From an uncultured Bacteroidales bacterium (GTDB lineage: Bacteria > Bacteroidota > Bacteroidia > Bacteroidales > F082): a DNA stretch of 64,000 nt. The stretch covers positions 64,525 through 128,524 of the forward strand of contig CAJOEP010000007.1 of assembly GCA_905233445.1 (NCBI GenBank), written 5' to 3'. Below, one piece after another: positions 47,571-56,219 of the stretch. Position numbers and translations under genes: made by a program. Positions within the stretch are counted from its first letter, which is position 1. Each line of letters begins with the position of its first letter. The notes under the pieces are model-generated. The model was not told where the DNA came from and did no database searches. It saw only the letters and a program-made list of their open reading frames with translations.

Positions 47571-49355
47571 TTATTCTTTTCCGAAGCGTTTGTAGTAAGG
47601 GGGACGGTTTTCCTCGGGGATGTCTTTGAGCATCATGTCGAGTTCGTCCTTCGGGTAGTCGGTGAATTTCAAGAGGAGAAGTCCGTCGAGCGTGTCGTTG
47701 AAGTCAGGGTCAACGTTGAAGCACAGGAACTTAGAGTTAATTTTGAGGTATTTCTTAAACAAAGTCGGCATGCGGTAGTCGCCGTTGCTGAGTTTCATGA
47801 GATAGCGGTCGAACTTATCGACTGACTCCATGTTTTTCTCCATAAGCACGTCAATATCGCACTTGTTGAAGTTCGGAACAAATGGAGTCTTCGGATGGAA
47901 CAGCTTGGTCATCTCCACATTGGTGTGTTTTGTCGTGACATAATACACCATGAGGCTCTGGTAGAATTTAGGATACCAGCTGCTGATGCTCACCGGGCCG
48001 ATGAAATAATTCATGCTCGGGTTTCGCATGATTGTTTCCATGAGACCTTTGAGGAGAAGCAGCAGAGGCAGCAAATCCTTTTGGTAATCGACGGAGACGA
48101 ATGATCTGCCGAGTTCTATTGTTTCTTTAAGATACGGTTCGAATTTCTGGTCGATGTTGAACAGTGAATCCACGTAGAAGCCGTGGACGCCGTATTTGGC
48201 ATAAATATCGTTACCGAGGCCGATGCGGTATCCGCCTGCTATTGTCTGTTCTTTTGTATCCCAGAGTATGAGATGTTTATAATATGTGTCGTAGTTATCG
48301 GTATCGATGCTTTTTCCTGTACCCTCGCCCACTGCGCGGAAAGCCTCTTCGCGGCGGCGTCCCATCTCGTGCATCACGTGCGGAATATCGTCATAATCAG
48401 CGAGATAGCACTCAAAGTCGGCTGTAGTGAACAGCAGCGACTTCTCACGTATGGCGTTTAGTTCGCGAGCCAGGTCTGACGGGCGGAACGGCGGGTCGAT
48501 CGGGTCAGAGACGCGTGAGCGGAAGTGTTTTTTCTCGTCGGTGATATTGGCCTGTAGTGCGTAGCTTCTGTTTTTCAGATAAGCTGCCAGATCTTCAGGT
48601 TTTTCGTACTGTGCGACCTCAGCAGGAAGAATAGGTTTACCTATCTTCATGACTATCTTCTTGTTACGTTTGTTAAGAAGTTCTTTCACGAGGCGCACGG
48701 TGGCGAACATCGAGTATATTCTTGCCCAGAAATAGAATTTGCGGGAGTTGTTTCCGTCGAAATAGACAGGGATTACCGGCACTTTCGTTTTCTGAATAAT
48801 TTTCGCGATAGACGGTGACCAATCGATATCTTCGGGGTAGCTATGTCCGTGGTAGCGAGCCACTTCGCCAGCCGGGAACACTCCAAGTCCGTGACCTTCA
48901 GAGAGTTGCTTCAAAGACTGTTTTATACCGCCGGTGCTGCTTCCGAATTCCGGGTTATTCTCAAACGGGTTGACGGAGAAGAACACGTCTTTCAGATTAG
49001 GGATAAAGCCAAGGATGAAATTCGCCATGATTTTGAAGTCGGGCCGGACTTTGGAGACGGCGTCGTAGAGGATGATGCCTTCGATAGCTCCGAACGGATG
49101 GTTGCACACAAGCATGAACGGACCCTCCTTAGGGATGCAGTTCATTTCGTTTGCGTTGACATCGTAGGTAGTGTTATAACGGCGCAACATATCCTCTGTA
49201 AACTCCTTATTTTTAAGGTCGGCAGAAGGAGAATAAAGTCGGTTTATCTTACGGAAGCCCATGATATTCAATGCCAAAGCCACAAATGGTTTGGTTATCT
49301 TGCTCCATTTGAAATACCTTACTAAATCGTCACTTGTTATAAGCTTTTTCATCAC
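47571..49355 (-). CDS. OlsF-like two-domain acyltransferase (PlsC + GNAT/hemolysin-like)
   Basis: A 594-residue fusion. The N-terminal half (about 60-270) is a PlsC/LPLAT-type O-acyltransferase with block I NHPFGAIEG (Glu in place of the usual Asp) and FPAGEVARYHG as block III. The C-terminal half (about 290-594) is the OlsB/hemolysin-like N-acyltransferase: MGRRREEAFRAVGEGTGKSI, YRIGLGNDIY, ETIELGRSFVS. The order matches OlsF, which makes amino-acid lipids in two acylation steps. Glycine or ornithine lipids are the likely product in Bacteroidota. A separate split GlsB/GlsA pair lies at 57172-58997. It is transcribed from the promoter at 49371-49400. Confidence 0.85.
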   Translation of the reverse strand: MMKKLITSDDLVRYFKWSKITKPFVALALNIMGFRKINRLYSPSADLKNKEFTEDMLRRYNTTYDVNANEMNCIPKEGPFMLVCNHPFGAIEGIILYDAVSKVRPDFKIMANFILGFIPNLKDVFFSVNPFENNPEFGSSTGGIKQSLKQLSEGHGLGVFPAGEVARYHGHSYPEDIDWSPSIAKIIQKTKVPVIPVYFDGNNSRKFYFWARIYSMFATVRLVKELLNKRNKKIVMKIGKPILPAEVAQYEKPEDLAAYLKNRSYALQANITDEKKHFRSRVSDPIDPPFRPSDLARELNAIREKSLLFTTADFECYLADYDDIPHVMHEMGRRREEAFRAVGEGTGKSIDTDNYDTYYKHLILWDTKEQTIAGGYRIGLGNDIYAKYGVHGFYVDSLFNIDQKFEPYLKETIELGRSFVSVDYQKDLLPLLLLLKGLMETIMRNPSMNYFIGPVSISSWYPKFYQSLMVYYVTTKHTNVEMTKLFHPKTPFVPNFNKCDIDVLMEKNMESVDKFDRYLMKLSNGDYRMPTLFKKYLKINSKFLCFNVDPDFNDTLDGLLLLKFTDYPKDELDMMLKDIPEENRPPYYKRFGKE

Positions 49356-49370
49356 TTGTTTTTAAACTTG

Positions 49371-49400
49371 CAAATATACAACTTTTTTTAATACCGACAA
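49371..49400 (-). promoter_or_regulatory. Predicted promoter of the OlsF-like gene
   Basis: On the minus strand TATATTTG (49378-49371) matches TAnnTTTG, and TTG (49400-49398) lies 19 bases upstream. The ATG is 16 bases downstream. Confidence 0.6.
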
Positions 49401-49438
49401 CAAATTAAATTTTATTTTCATAATTACGTAAAAACGCA

Positions 49439-49468
49439 TTGTCATATGAAATATTTTTCATAAATTTG
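49439..49468 (+). promoter_or_regulatory. Predicted iorAB promoter
   Basis: TAAATTTG (49461-49468) matches TAnnTTTG, and TTG (49439-49441) lies 19 bases upstream. The iorA ATG is about 47 bases downstream. Confidence 0.6.
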
Positions 49469-49515
49469 CCGAATTATAAAAATAGGAATCAACAATATTA
49501 AATACAGTTAAAAAC

Positions 49516-51096
49516 ATGAAGAAAATCTTATTACTTGGTGATGAGGCCATTGCGCAGGGCTTTATTGATGCCGGAGGCAGTGCCATCAACAGTTATCCGG
49601 GCACTCCTTCCACACAGATTACGGAGTATGTCATAAACTCTAAACAAGCCAAGGAACAGGGCGTTATTGCCAACTGGTGCGCCAACGAGAAGACGGCTCT
49701 TGAGGCATCTTTGGGTGTGGCTTATGCCGGAAAACGCGCCATGACATGTATGAAGCATGTCGGTCTTAACGTGTGCGGCGACCCGTTTATGAATGCCGCT
49801 ATCATTGGTACCAAGGGCGTTTTGATAGTTGTCGCCGACGACCCGAGCATGTTCTCGTCGCAGGACGAGCAGGACAGCCGTTTCTACGGTCACTGGGCAA
49901 TGATACCGATGCTGGAGCCTTCAAACCAGCAAGAGGCTTACGACATGGTGCATTATGGATATGATTTGAGCGAACAGCTTGGAACTCCGGTGCTTTACCG
50001 CATCCCTACCCGTCTGGCACACAGCCGCGCAGGTGTTGAGTTGAAACCAGTCCGCAAACAGAATGAGCTTACAGAACCAGCCGACGCAAAGTCGTTCGTG
50101 CTCCTTCCAGCCAACGCAAAACGTCTTTACAGAGAACTGATCGACAAACAGCCGAAGTTCACAAAGATGTCGGAAGAATCTGGCTTCAACAAATTCATTG
50201 AAGGCACTGACAAGAAAATCGGCATCATCACGACAGGTATAGCATACAATTACCTCATGGAGAACTTCCCTGGCGGAAAATGTCCATATCCAGTGGTGAA
50301 GATCACTCAATATCCGTTGCCATACAATATGATTAACCGTCTTTACGACGAATGCGACGAGATTCTCGTTCTCGAGGATGGTCAGCCATTCGTTGAGGAG
50401 CAGATCAAAGGCTTCCTCGGCAAGGGAAAGAAAGTGAGAGGTCGTCTTGACGAGACAATCCGCCGTGACGGAGAACTCAACGCTGAGAAAGTTGCCAAGG
50501 CATTGGGAATGAAGGCAGAAGCAACATTAGCTGTGCCGGAAGTCGTGACTAACCGTCCTCCAGCGTTGTGCCAGGGTTGTCCTCACGTTGACAGCTACAC
50601 CGCTTTGAACGAGGTGATGGCAAACCACAAAGGCGGCAAGGTATTTGGCGACATCGGTTGCTACACTTTGGGCTTCAACATGGGCGCTATCAACACTACA
50701 GTGTGTATGGGTGCTTCAATCACCATGGCGAAGGGAGCTTCAGAAGTGGGTATCTTCCCGAGCGTGGCAGTTATCGGTGACGGCACATTCGGTCACAGCG
50801 GCTTGACAGGCCTCATGGACTGCGTCAACGAGAAGGCCAATGTCGTCGTTATGATTCTCGACAATGACATCACCGCTATGACAGGTGGTCAGCCATCGTC
50901 GGCACACAACAAGATTCGCCGCATCTGCGAAGGTCTCGGTGTTGAGCCAGAGCATATCCGCGACATCATCCCGTTGCCGAAGAACCACGAGGAGAATGTC
51001 AGAATCATCGAGGAAGAAGTAAACTATAACGGTGTATCGGTCATCATCCCTCACCGCACATGCATCGTCGAGTTGAAGAAACATTTGAAGAAATAA
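49516..51096 (+). CDS. iorA: Indolepyruvate:ferredoxin oxidoreductase alpha subunit
   Basis: A 526-residue TPP enzyme. The N-terminal pyrimidine-binding domain begins KKILLLGDEAIAQGFIDAGG and includes SYPGTPSTQITEY. The C-terminal TPP domain has GDIGCYTLGF and the motif GDGTFGHSG...NDITAMTGGQ. It oxidises arylpyruvates (from Trp, Phe, Tyr) to acyl-CoA and CO2, reducing ferredoxin. The 2[4Fe-4S] ferredoxin domain at the C-terminus of classical IorA is absent and the protein ends at LKKHLKK; only the CQGCPH cluster remains. That short form is also found in other Bacteroidales, so electrons probably pass to a separate ferredoxin. iorB follows after 55 bases. Confidence 0.92.
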   Translation: MKKILLLGDEAIAQGFIDAGGSAINSYPGTPSTQITEYVINSKQAKEQGVIANWCANEKTALEASLGVAYAGKRAMTCMKHVGLNVCGDPFMNAAIIGTKGVLIVVADDPSMFSSQDEQDSRFYGHWAMIPMLEPSNQQEAYDMVHYGYDLSEQLGTPVLYRIPTRLAHSRAGVELKPVRKQNELTEPADAKSFVLLPANAKRLYRELIDKQPKFTKMSEESGFNKFIEGTDKKIGIITTGIAYNYLMENFPGGKCPYPVVKITQYPLPYNMINRLYDECDEILVLEDGQPFVEEQIKGFLGKGKKVRGRLDETIRRDGELNAEKVAKALGMKAEATLAVPEVVTNRPPALCQGCPHVDSYTALNEVMANHKGGKVFGDIGCYTLGFNMGAINTTVCMGASITMAKGASEVGIFPSVAVIGDGTFGHSGLTGLMDCVNEKANVVVMILDNDITAMTGGQPSSAHNKIRRICEGLGVEPEHIRDIIPLPKNHEENVRIIEEEVNYNGVSVIIPHRTCIVELKKHLKK

Positions 51097-51151
51097 ATGT
51101 TTGAATTTTAAATTTTAAATTTTGAATTTCGAATTTTAAATCCAGAAAAAT
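51097..51151. repeat. AT-rich intergenic repeat between iorA and iorB
   Basis: TTTTAAATTTTAAATTTTGAATTTCGAATTTTAAAT-type units, the same low-complexity class as near 6405-6437 and 36824-36855. Confidence 0.55.
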
Positions 51152-51721
51152 ATGAAAAAAGATATAGTTTTGTGTGGTGTTGGTGGTGACGGCATCGTGT
51201 CGGTTGCCAAAATCATCTCAGATGCCGCCCTCAACATGGGCATGAACCTGAAACAATCGGAAATCCATGGCATGTCGCAGCGCGGCGGTTCGGTATTCTC
51301 ACACCTTCGCTTGTCGGACGAGCCTATCTTCGCCGATGTCATCCCTGAAGGCAAGGCCGATATCATTTTGTCGAGCGAGCCAATGGAGGCATTGCGTTAT
51401 CTACCATGGCTCAGCAAGGAAGGTTGGGTGGTAACGAACTCTGACCCGTTCATCAATATAAACAACTACCCTGACATTGAGAAGGTGTATGCAGAGTTGA
51501 AGAAGCTCAAACACGTGGTGTCGTTCGATGCCAGCGAGATTGCAAAACAGCTCAAGGCACGTTCGAACATGGTGCTTCTCGGAGCTACCATCCCTTATCT
51601 CGGCATCTCTATTGAGAAGGTTGAAGAGGCCATCGCTCACATCTTCAGCAAGAAAGGCCAGGATGTGGTTGAGCTGAACATCAAGGCGGTTAGAGCGGGA
51701 TACGAGCAGGCGGTTAAATAG
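51152..51721 (+). CDS. iorB: Indolepyruvate:ferredoxin oxidoreductase beta subunit
   Basis: A 189-residue gamma-type POR domain. GVGGDGIVSVAKIISDAALN is near the start, and EIHGMSQRGGSVFSHLRLS is the conserved segment that contacts the alpha subunit. It completes the amino-acid fermentation enzyme with IorA. The stop codon TAG is shared with the first base of a short repeat tract (51721-51766), and a palindromic terminator follows. Confidence 0.92.
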   Translation: MKKDIVLCGVGGDGIVSVAKIISDAALNMGMNLKQSEIHGMSQRGGSVFSHLRLSDEPIFADVIPEGKADIILSSEPMEALRYLPWLSKEGWVVTNSDPFININNYPDIEKVYAELKKLKHVVSFDASEIAKQLKARSNMVLLGATIPYLGISIEKVEEAIAHIFSKKGQDVVELNIKAVRAGYEQAVK

Positions 51722-51766
51722 TTGGCAGTTACCAGTTGGCAGTTACCAGTTGGCAGTTGGCAGTTA
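51721..51766. repeat. Short tandem repeats after iorB
   Basis: Unit GTTGGCAGTTACCA occurs twice, followed by partial units GTTGGCA and GTTGGCAGTT. Low-complexity intergenic sequence without spacers. Confidence 0.85.
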
Positions 51767-51785
51767 TTTAAAAAAATACAACATG

Positions 51786-51814
51786 TAGGGAGAAGGCATG
51801 CCTTCTCCCTTTTA
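51786..51814 (+). terminator. iorAB terminator formed by a dispersed palindromic element (copy d)
   Basis: GTAGGGAGAAGGCATG is followed by its complement CATGCCTTCTCCCT, 12 perfect base pairs, then TTTT. The outer GTAG arm and inner AAGGCATGCCTT match copy c at 31826. Confidence 0.8.
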
Positions 51815-51833
51815 AAAATTCCAATAAAAAATT

Positions 51834-53048
51834 ATGAAAAATTTAACACCGTTTTTGATTTTGTTGTTGTTTTTGGTTTCTTGCGGAGGCGAAAACGACA
51901 ATGTTAGCAAGGAGAAGCCGAAGGAGCCAGCTGAGCCGCAGTATTTATATGGCATCTGCATTGATTCTCTTGATGTTAAGGAAGGGAATGTCAAGAAGAA
52001 CGAGTTTTTGGCGAACATTTTGCAAAAAGAGGGTGTTAGTTACAATACAATAGATTACATTGCAAAGAAGCATCGGGATGTTTTTGATGTGAGAAAGATT
52101 AAGGTCGGAAACAAATACGTGTTTTTGAGGACGCGCGACAGTGTTCCGACGGCGAAATACTGGATTTATGAAATCGACAGAACGAAATACGCTGTTTTCC
52201 AGCTCAGCGATTCGTTGGCGGCATGGAGAGGCGAAAAAGAGGTTGTCACCGAGATTGAACATGTGGGCGTTGAGATAAAATCGAGTTTGTGGAACGCGAT
52301 GGCGGAGGCAGGTTGCGATTATAGTCTAATTCTCGAATTATCAGACATTTACGCTTGGACTATCGACTTCTTCGGCATTCAAGAAGGCGATTCGTGCAAG
52401 GTCATTTTTGAGAAGAAATACATTGTCGGGGATACTGTGCCATACGGCATCGGCAATGTTTTGGCGTCTTATTTCAAGAACAAAGGAGAAGGAAAATACG
52501 CTTTCAGTTTTGAGCAGGATGGCAGGAAGGAGTTTTTTGACGAGAACGGCGACAATTTGCGCAAGGCGTTTTTGAAGGCGCCGTTGAACTACAGGCGTAT
52601 CAGCTCGACGTTTTCTGAGGCGAGGATGCATCCGGTGCATAAGATAGTGAGGCCGCACCATGGAGTTGATTACGCGGCACCGAGCGGGACACCGGTACAG
52701 AGCATTGGTGACGGCACTGTCATCGACAAGGGCTGGGACACCAAAGGTGGCGGCAACTACTTGAAAATAAAGCACAACAGCACTTATACGACTACTTACA
52801 TGCACTTGAAAGGCTTTGCCAAAGGCGTTTCGAAAGGTTGCAAGGTGAAGCAGGGACAGACGATTGGCTATGTTGGCATGACAGGCACTGCTACGGGGCC
52901 GCATCTAGATTTCAGGTTGCAGAAAAACGGCACTTATATTGATCCGCTGAAGTTCAAGTCACCGAGTGCGGAGCCTGTGAAGAGCGAAAACATGGAGCGG
53001 TATAAAGCTGGCGTGGACTCTTTGATGAGGGTGCTGAGAGATCATTAG
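51834..53048 (+). CDS. M23 family metallopeptidase lipoprotein
   Basis: A 404-residue lipoprotein precursor (FLILLLFLVSCGGEN, lipobox Cys). The middle has a LysM/OapA-like region. The C-terminal LytM domain (about 255-375) has the zinc ligands HHGVDYAAPSGTPV (first His and Asp) and the catalytic-side His in TTTYMHLKGF and GPHLDFRLQ. It likely cleaves or regulates peptidoglycan peptide cross-links in the periplasm. All catalytic residues are intact. The convergent PEGA gene ends 6 bases beyond its stop, and no terminator fits in between. Confidence 0.88.
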   Translation: MKNLTPFLILLLFLVSCGGENDNVSKEKPKEPAEPQYLYGICIDSLDVKEGNVKKNEFLANILQKEGVSYNTIDYIAKKHRDVFDVRKIKVGNKYVFLRTRDSVPTAKYWIYEIDRTKYAVFQLSDSLAAWRGEKEVVTEIEHVGVEIKSSLWNAMAEAGCDYSLILELSDIYAWTIDFFGIQEGDSCKVIFEKKYIVGDTVPYGIGNVLASYFKNKGEGKYAFSFEQDGRKEFFDENGDNLRKAFLKAPLNYRRISSTFSEARMHPVHKIVRPHHGVDYAAPSGTPVQSIGDGTVIDKGWDTKGGGNYLKIKHNSTYTTTYMHLKGFAKGVSKGCKVKQGQTIGYVGMTGTATGPHLDFRLQKNGTYIDPLKFKSPSAEPVKSENMERYKAGVDSLMRVLRDH

Positions 53049-53053
53049 TCTTC

Positions 53054-54820
53054 TTATTCAGCTGGGCAGACGAGGCGGACACTCCGACCAAGGTGGCGAC
53101 TTTTAAGCTCATCTGTTTTGACATTACTGTCATTGAATGTAGTATTGTACGACCCTTCGTTATTATTGCTTGTAGCAGATAAATATAAGCCAAAAGAGCC
53201 AATATAATACACGTCATTACCATAGCGCCAGCCGGCAGCAGGCAAGAAAACAGCACCGTTAACTTCAAGCTTGTTAATCCAATTCTCACGACTTATTATA
53301 TTAGAATTGAAATCTACATCCAACTTATCCGTTTTACTCAGTTTATAATTTGATTTATTCCAATTGTCTGGCAATAAGATGAGACCTTTCTCTCCATTTA
53401 CTGTTGCTTTGGCAATTTTTATTCCTGTAGTTGTGTTTCTTGTTTGCAGCACATACGTCCATTCGTCTTTTGTAAGGGTGCGCCACGTTTTGCCACCATT
53501 ATTTGATATGGCATTTTCACCCCAATCGTAAAAAGAACTGTAATCATTGTTATTGGATGAGTTTTTTGTTGGGGCTTTCCCCGTTCCCCAGCCGAAAAGG
53601 TCTATCCAACCATCATAGTTCTCGGAGATATTGGAGTTCTCCGAACCTATAATGTCCCACTGGTGTTCAGCGAAACGCCATGTTTTTGTTGATGCCTGAT
53701 ATTGAAGGTTTCCTCTTGCAAACATAACTTTTTTAGTGGGACTAACTGAAAACACACCTTTCACAACTACGTCTGGCAATCTCTCCAACTTTTCATCAAA
53801 ACGCAATGTCTTGCCTTCTTCTAAGATGAATTGTTTTTTTAACAAATCATACTCATCCATTTTAATCTTTAGCTCATGAGTACCGATTATAATATTATTC
53901 AATGTCAGTGGAGTAACGCCACAGTCAATATTATCAATAAGGACTATTGCTCCAGATGGATTTGTAGTAATCTTAATCTCGCCCCAAATAGGCTCAGGCT
54001 GCAATTCATAAGTTTTTGGCACGCCACCTTCAACTATTATTGTTCGCCTAGCGTCGTGATAATACTGTTTTTTATAAACAATTTCATAGTTTCCACTTTT
54101 CAATTCGCCAGTCCACATACCTTTTTTCTTGAAAGCGCCATCAATATAAACGTCAACATCGTCAGTTGTTTTCAATGTTATTATTGCGACATCAATCGGC
54201 AAATCAATCACCACTTTAGTATTTTCACCAGCTTTAATGTCAACTACCTTGGTTATGGTTTTGTATCTTTCTTTCGAGACCGTGATTTCATATTTACCAT
54301 CTGGCATCATATCATTTGAGTAAGGCGTTGTTTTATTTATAACATTTCCGTTAATAATAACAGTCGCTTCACTTGGTGTTGTAGTCAACGACAATGAGCC
54401 CCAACCTTCATGTACTGGTGCAGTTTTATTGACAAGCGTCATCTCGTAACCATGTTTAGGCACCAAATCATACGGCAAAGTAAACTCAATTGAGCTGAAC
54501 TCAGGATGCGAAATCTTCAGATAATCGGCATATTTGGCGGTAAGATAGACCCAGACCTCACCCACTTTATATTCGAGCATGATGAAAGTACCTCCATTGC
54601 CTTCAAAAACAAGCTCACGACGCTGCTTGTCGGAGATGTTCTCTGTTCTCACCTTGATAACCGCAAATGGCAAATCGTTGTCGTCGGTCTGGTAATCAGA
54701 ATCCGGATTGGTGTTGACAAAACCTATTGTTTCTTTGAAGGAATTAGGCTTCACCTCAAGCTGCGAGAAGGCGGTATTTGCCCAAAAAGCCAGAAAAACC
54801 AAAAACAGAAGTCGTTTCAT
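53054..54820 (-). CDS. PEGA-repeat protein with FISUMP-like C-terminal domain
   Basis: 588 residues from MKRLLFLVFLAFWANTAFSQ (signal peptide); the upstream 31 codons overlap the channel gene and lack signal character. After an N-terminal domain (to about 130) there are three PEGA-like Ig modules (about 140-360), with units like TTTPSEATVIINGNVINKTTP and TTNPSGAIVLIDNIDCGVTP. The last 210 residues (FARGNLQYQASTKTWRFAEH, WRTLTKDEWTYVLQTR, RSVRLVC) belong to the formylglycine-enzyme/FISUMP-like fold used as a surface ligand domain. It is probably an envelope protein binding glycans or other proteins. It follows the channel gene on the same strand by about 20 bases. Confidence 0.78.
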   Translation of the reverse strand: MKRLLFLVFLAFWANTAFSQLEVKPNSFKETIGFVNTNPDSDYQTDDNDLPFAVIKVRTENISDKQRRELVFEGNGGTFIMLEYKVGEVWVYLTAKYADYLKISHPEFSSIEFTLPYDLVPKHGYEMTLVNKTAPVHEGWGSLSLTTTPSEATVIINGNVINKTTPYSNDMMPDGKYEITVSKERYKTITKVVDIKAGENTKVVIDLPIDVAIITLKTTDDVDVYIDGAFKKKGMWTGELKSGNYEIVYKKQYYHDARRTIIVEGGVPKTYELQPEPIWGEIKITTNPSGAIVLIDNIDCGVTPLTLNNIIIGTHELKIKMDEYDLLKKQFILEEGKTLRFDEKLERLPDVVVKGVFSVSPTKKVMFARGNLQYQASTKTWRFAEHQWDIIGSENSNISENYDGWIDLFGWGTGKAPTKNSSNNNDYSSFYDWGENAISNNGGKTWRTLTKDEWTYVLQTRNTTTGIKIAKATVNGEKGLILLPDNWNKSNYKLSKTDKLDVDFNSNIISRENWINKLEVNGAVFLPAAGWRYGNDVYYIGSFGLYLSATSNNNEGSYNTTFNDSNVKTDELKSRHLGRSVRLVCPAE

Positions 54821-54839
54821 TGATAATAATATCGGAAAA

Positions 54840-55601
54840 TTAAGGATTTTTCTCGTTCGAACTATTATTGTTGCTTTTTTTGATTTCCTCCATATAGCTC
54901 GCTGTGATGACACCTGACGGGAGGGCTATGATTGCAAGTCCGAAAAGCGACGATACCATGCTTACAATCCTACCGAAATCAGAAACAGGACAGATGTCGC
55001 CGTAGCCTACTGTCGTCAAAGTCGTTGTAGCCCAATACAAAGCATCGAAAAATGAATTGAAAACGATTGAACAGCCTGAAGCCTTGCAACTATTCTCCAC
55101 ATTGAACATTAGAAGCGCAGTAACAAAGATATAAAAGACAGCTATTCCAAGCACCGATAACAAGACCGCCTTTTCTTTTTTAAAAACGAAAAGCAGCATC
55201 TCTATACGAGGTGTATAGCGGAGAATACGCAAGACTCGCAGCAGTTTCAAAAGCCTGAACAAACGGAACACTTTGAATGCCCTGTTGAATACGCCAATCG
55301 AAGGTAGGATGGATAGCAAGTCGGTGATGGCTATGAAAGAAAACGGATATGTCAGAAAAGCTTTGATTGGCTTTTTTTCGGGATGTTTCATATCGGCGGT
55401 AATCCATCGCAAGATATAGTCGATGATGAAAGCTATGACCGATATCCTATCGAACCATATAAAAAGAGGACGTTGTTTATTAAACAACAACGGAACCAAA
55501 CTGATGATTATCATTAGCAGCATGAAATCCTCATATACTCTGCTCATCAGGGTGTGTGTGACGCCTTTTTCGATGATGGCATAAATCCTTTTTCTATTCA
55601 T
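54840..55601 (-). CDS. Voltage-gated potassium channel (Kv-like, six helices)
   Basis: A 253-residue channel. Helices S1-S6 are visible, with an S4 sensor rich in Arg every third residue (FKVFRLFRLLKLLRVLRILR). The pore loop has the K+ selectivity filter TTVGYGD, and S6 is FGLAIIALPSGVITASYMEE. No cytoplasmic RCK/TrkA domain is present. It should form a homotetramer in the inner membrane for K+ flux or membrane-potential control. The next gene upstream is the LuxR-type regulator, 9 bases away. Confidence 0.9.
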   Translation of the reverse strand: MNRKRIYAIIEKGVTHTLMSRVYEDFMLLMIIISLVPLLFNKQRPLFIWFDRISVIAFIIDYILRWITADMKHPEKKPIKAFLTYPFSFIAITDLLSILPSIGVFNRAFKVFRLFRLLKLLRVLRILRYTPRIEMLLFVFKKEKAVLLSVLGIAVFYIFVTALLMFNVENSCKASGCSIVFNSFFDALYWATTTLTTVGYGDICPVSDFGRIVSMVSSLFGLAIIALPSGVITASYMEEIKKSNNNSSNEKNP

Positions 55602-55610
55602 ATTTCAATA

Positions 55611-56216
55611 TTAATTTTCGTAAATCTCACTTTCGTCAACCAAATTGTTAAGCAAGGCGTAAACTGTCAAGCCTGAGACTGACTTGATGCCGGTTTTGCG
55701 GATGATGTTTTTGCGATGCGTGATGACGGTATGCACTGAGATAAACAGTTTGTCGGAGATTTCCTTGTTTGTGAGGCCTTTCACGAGAGCAATAAGGACA
55801 TCGGTTTCGCGGTTTGAGAGCTCGACACTTTCTGGTTTATCCTGAGATAATTTATTGTCGCTCAATAAGTTGAATATTTTTGAGACGACTTTCTGTTTGC
55901 TGTCGTTGATTTCGATGACATCTTTAAACTGTTTGAGAATGTTTGAGTCAATATAGGAGTTGACAAGGGCAACTGGTATCACGTTGGAGAAGTCGCGGCA
56001 GATTTTAAGGAAGTGTTCGTTGGAGTCGTAAGCAATCAGTAACGGATTGATTATCAATATATCGGGATTGTATGCAGCGAGCTTTTCCTCCATCCTGTCG
56101 ATACGGTCGAGTTGAGAGACGATGGAAACTTGTTTGGTGTCGTCGAAATACGACGCGAGGCCGGCACTTACGATTGGCGACGGCTCCACAATGATTATTT
56201 TGTTATCGGATTTCAT
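55611..56216 (-). CDS. LuxR/NarL-type regulator with degenerate receiver domain
   Basis: A 201-residue protein. Residues 1-115 have a receiver fold (KIIIVEPSPIVSAGLASYF), but the phospho-acceptor position reads DILIINPLL, with Asn where Asp is required. The acidic pair at the start is reduced to Glu. Residues 138-195 form a LuxR HTH (LSNRETDVLIALVKGLTNKEISDKLF region, then SVHTVITHRKNIIRKTGI). It is likely a phosphorylation-independent DNA-binding regulator. It starts 3 bases after the hemerythrin gene on the same strand, so the hemerythrin protein is the probable signal partner. Confidence 0.87.
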   Translation of the reverse strand: MKSDNKIIIVEPSPIVSAGLASYFDDTKQVSIVSQLDRIDRMEEKLAAYNPDILIINPLLIAYDSNEHFLKICRDFSNVIPVALVNSYIDSNILKQFKDVIEINDSKQKVVSKIFNLLSDNKLSQDKPESVELSNRETDVLIALVKGLTNKEISDKLFISVHTVITHRKNIIRKTGIKSVSGLTVYALLNNLVDESEIYEN

Positions 56217-56219
56217 CGT

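Noticed and set aside
51721-51766. Possible CRISPR array
   Set aside because: The repeat unit is 14 bases or less, with no unique spacers and no cas genes nearby.
54821-54913. 31 extra codons ahead of the PEGA protein
   Set aside because: They overlap the end of the K+ channel gene, and a clean signal peptide begins at MKRLL (54820).
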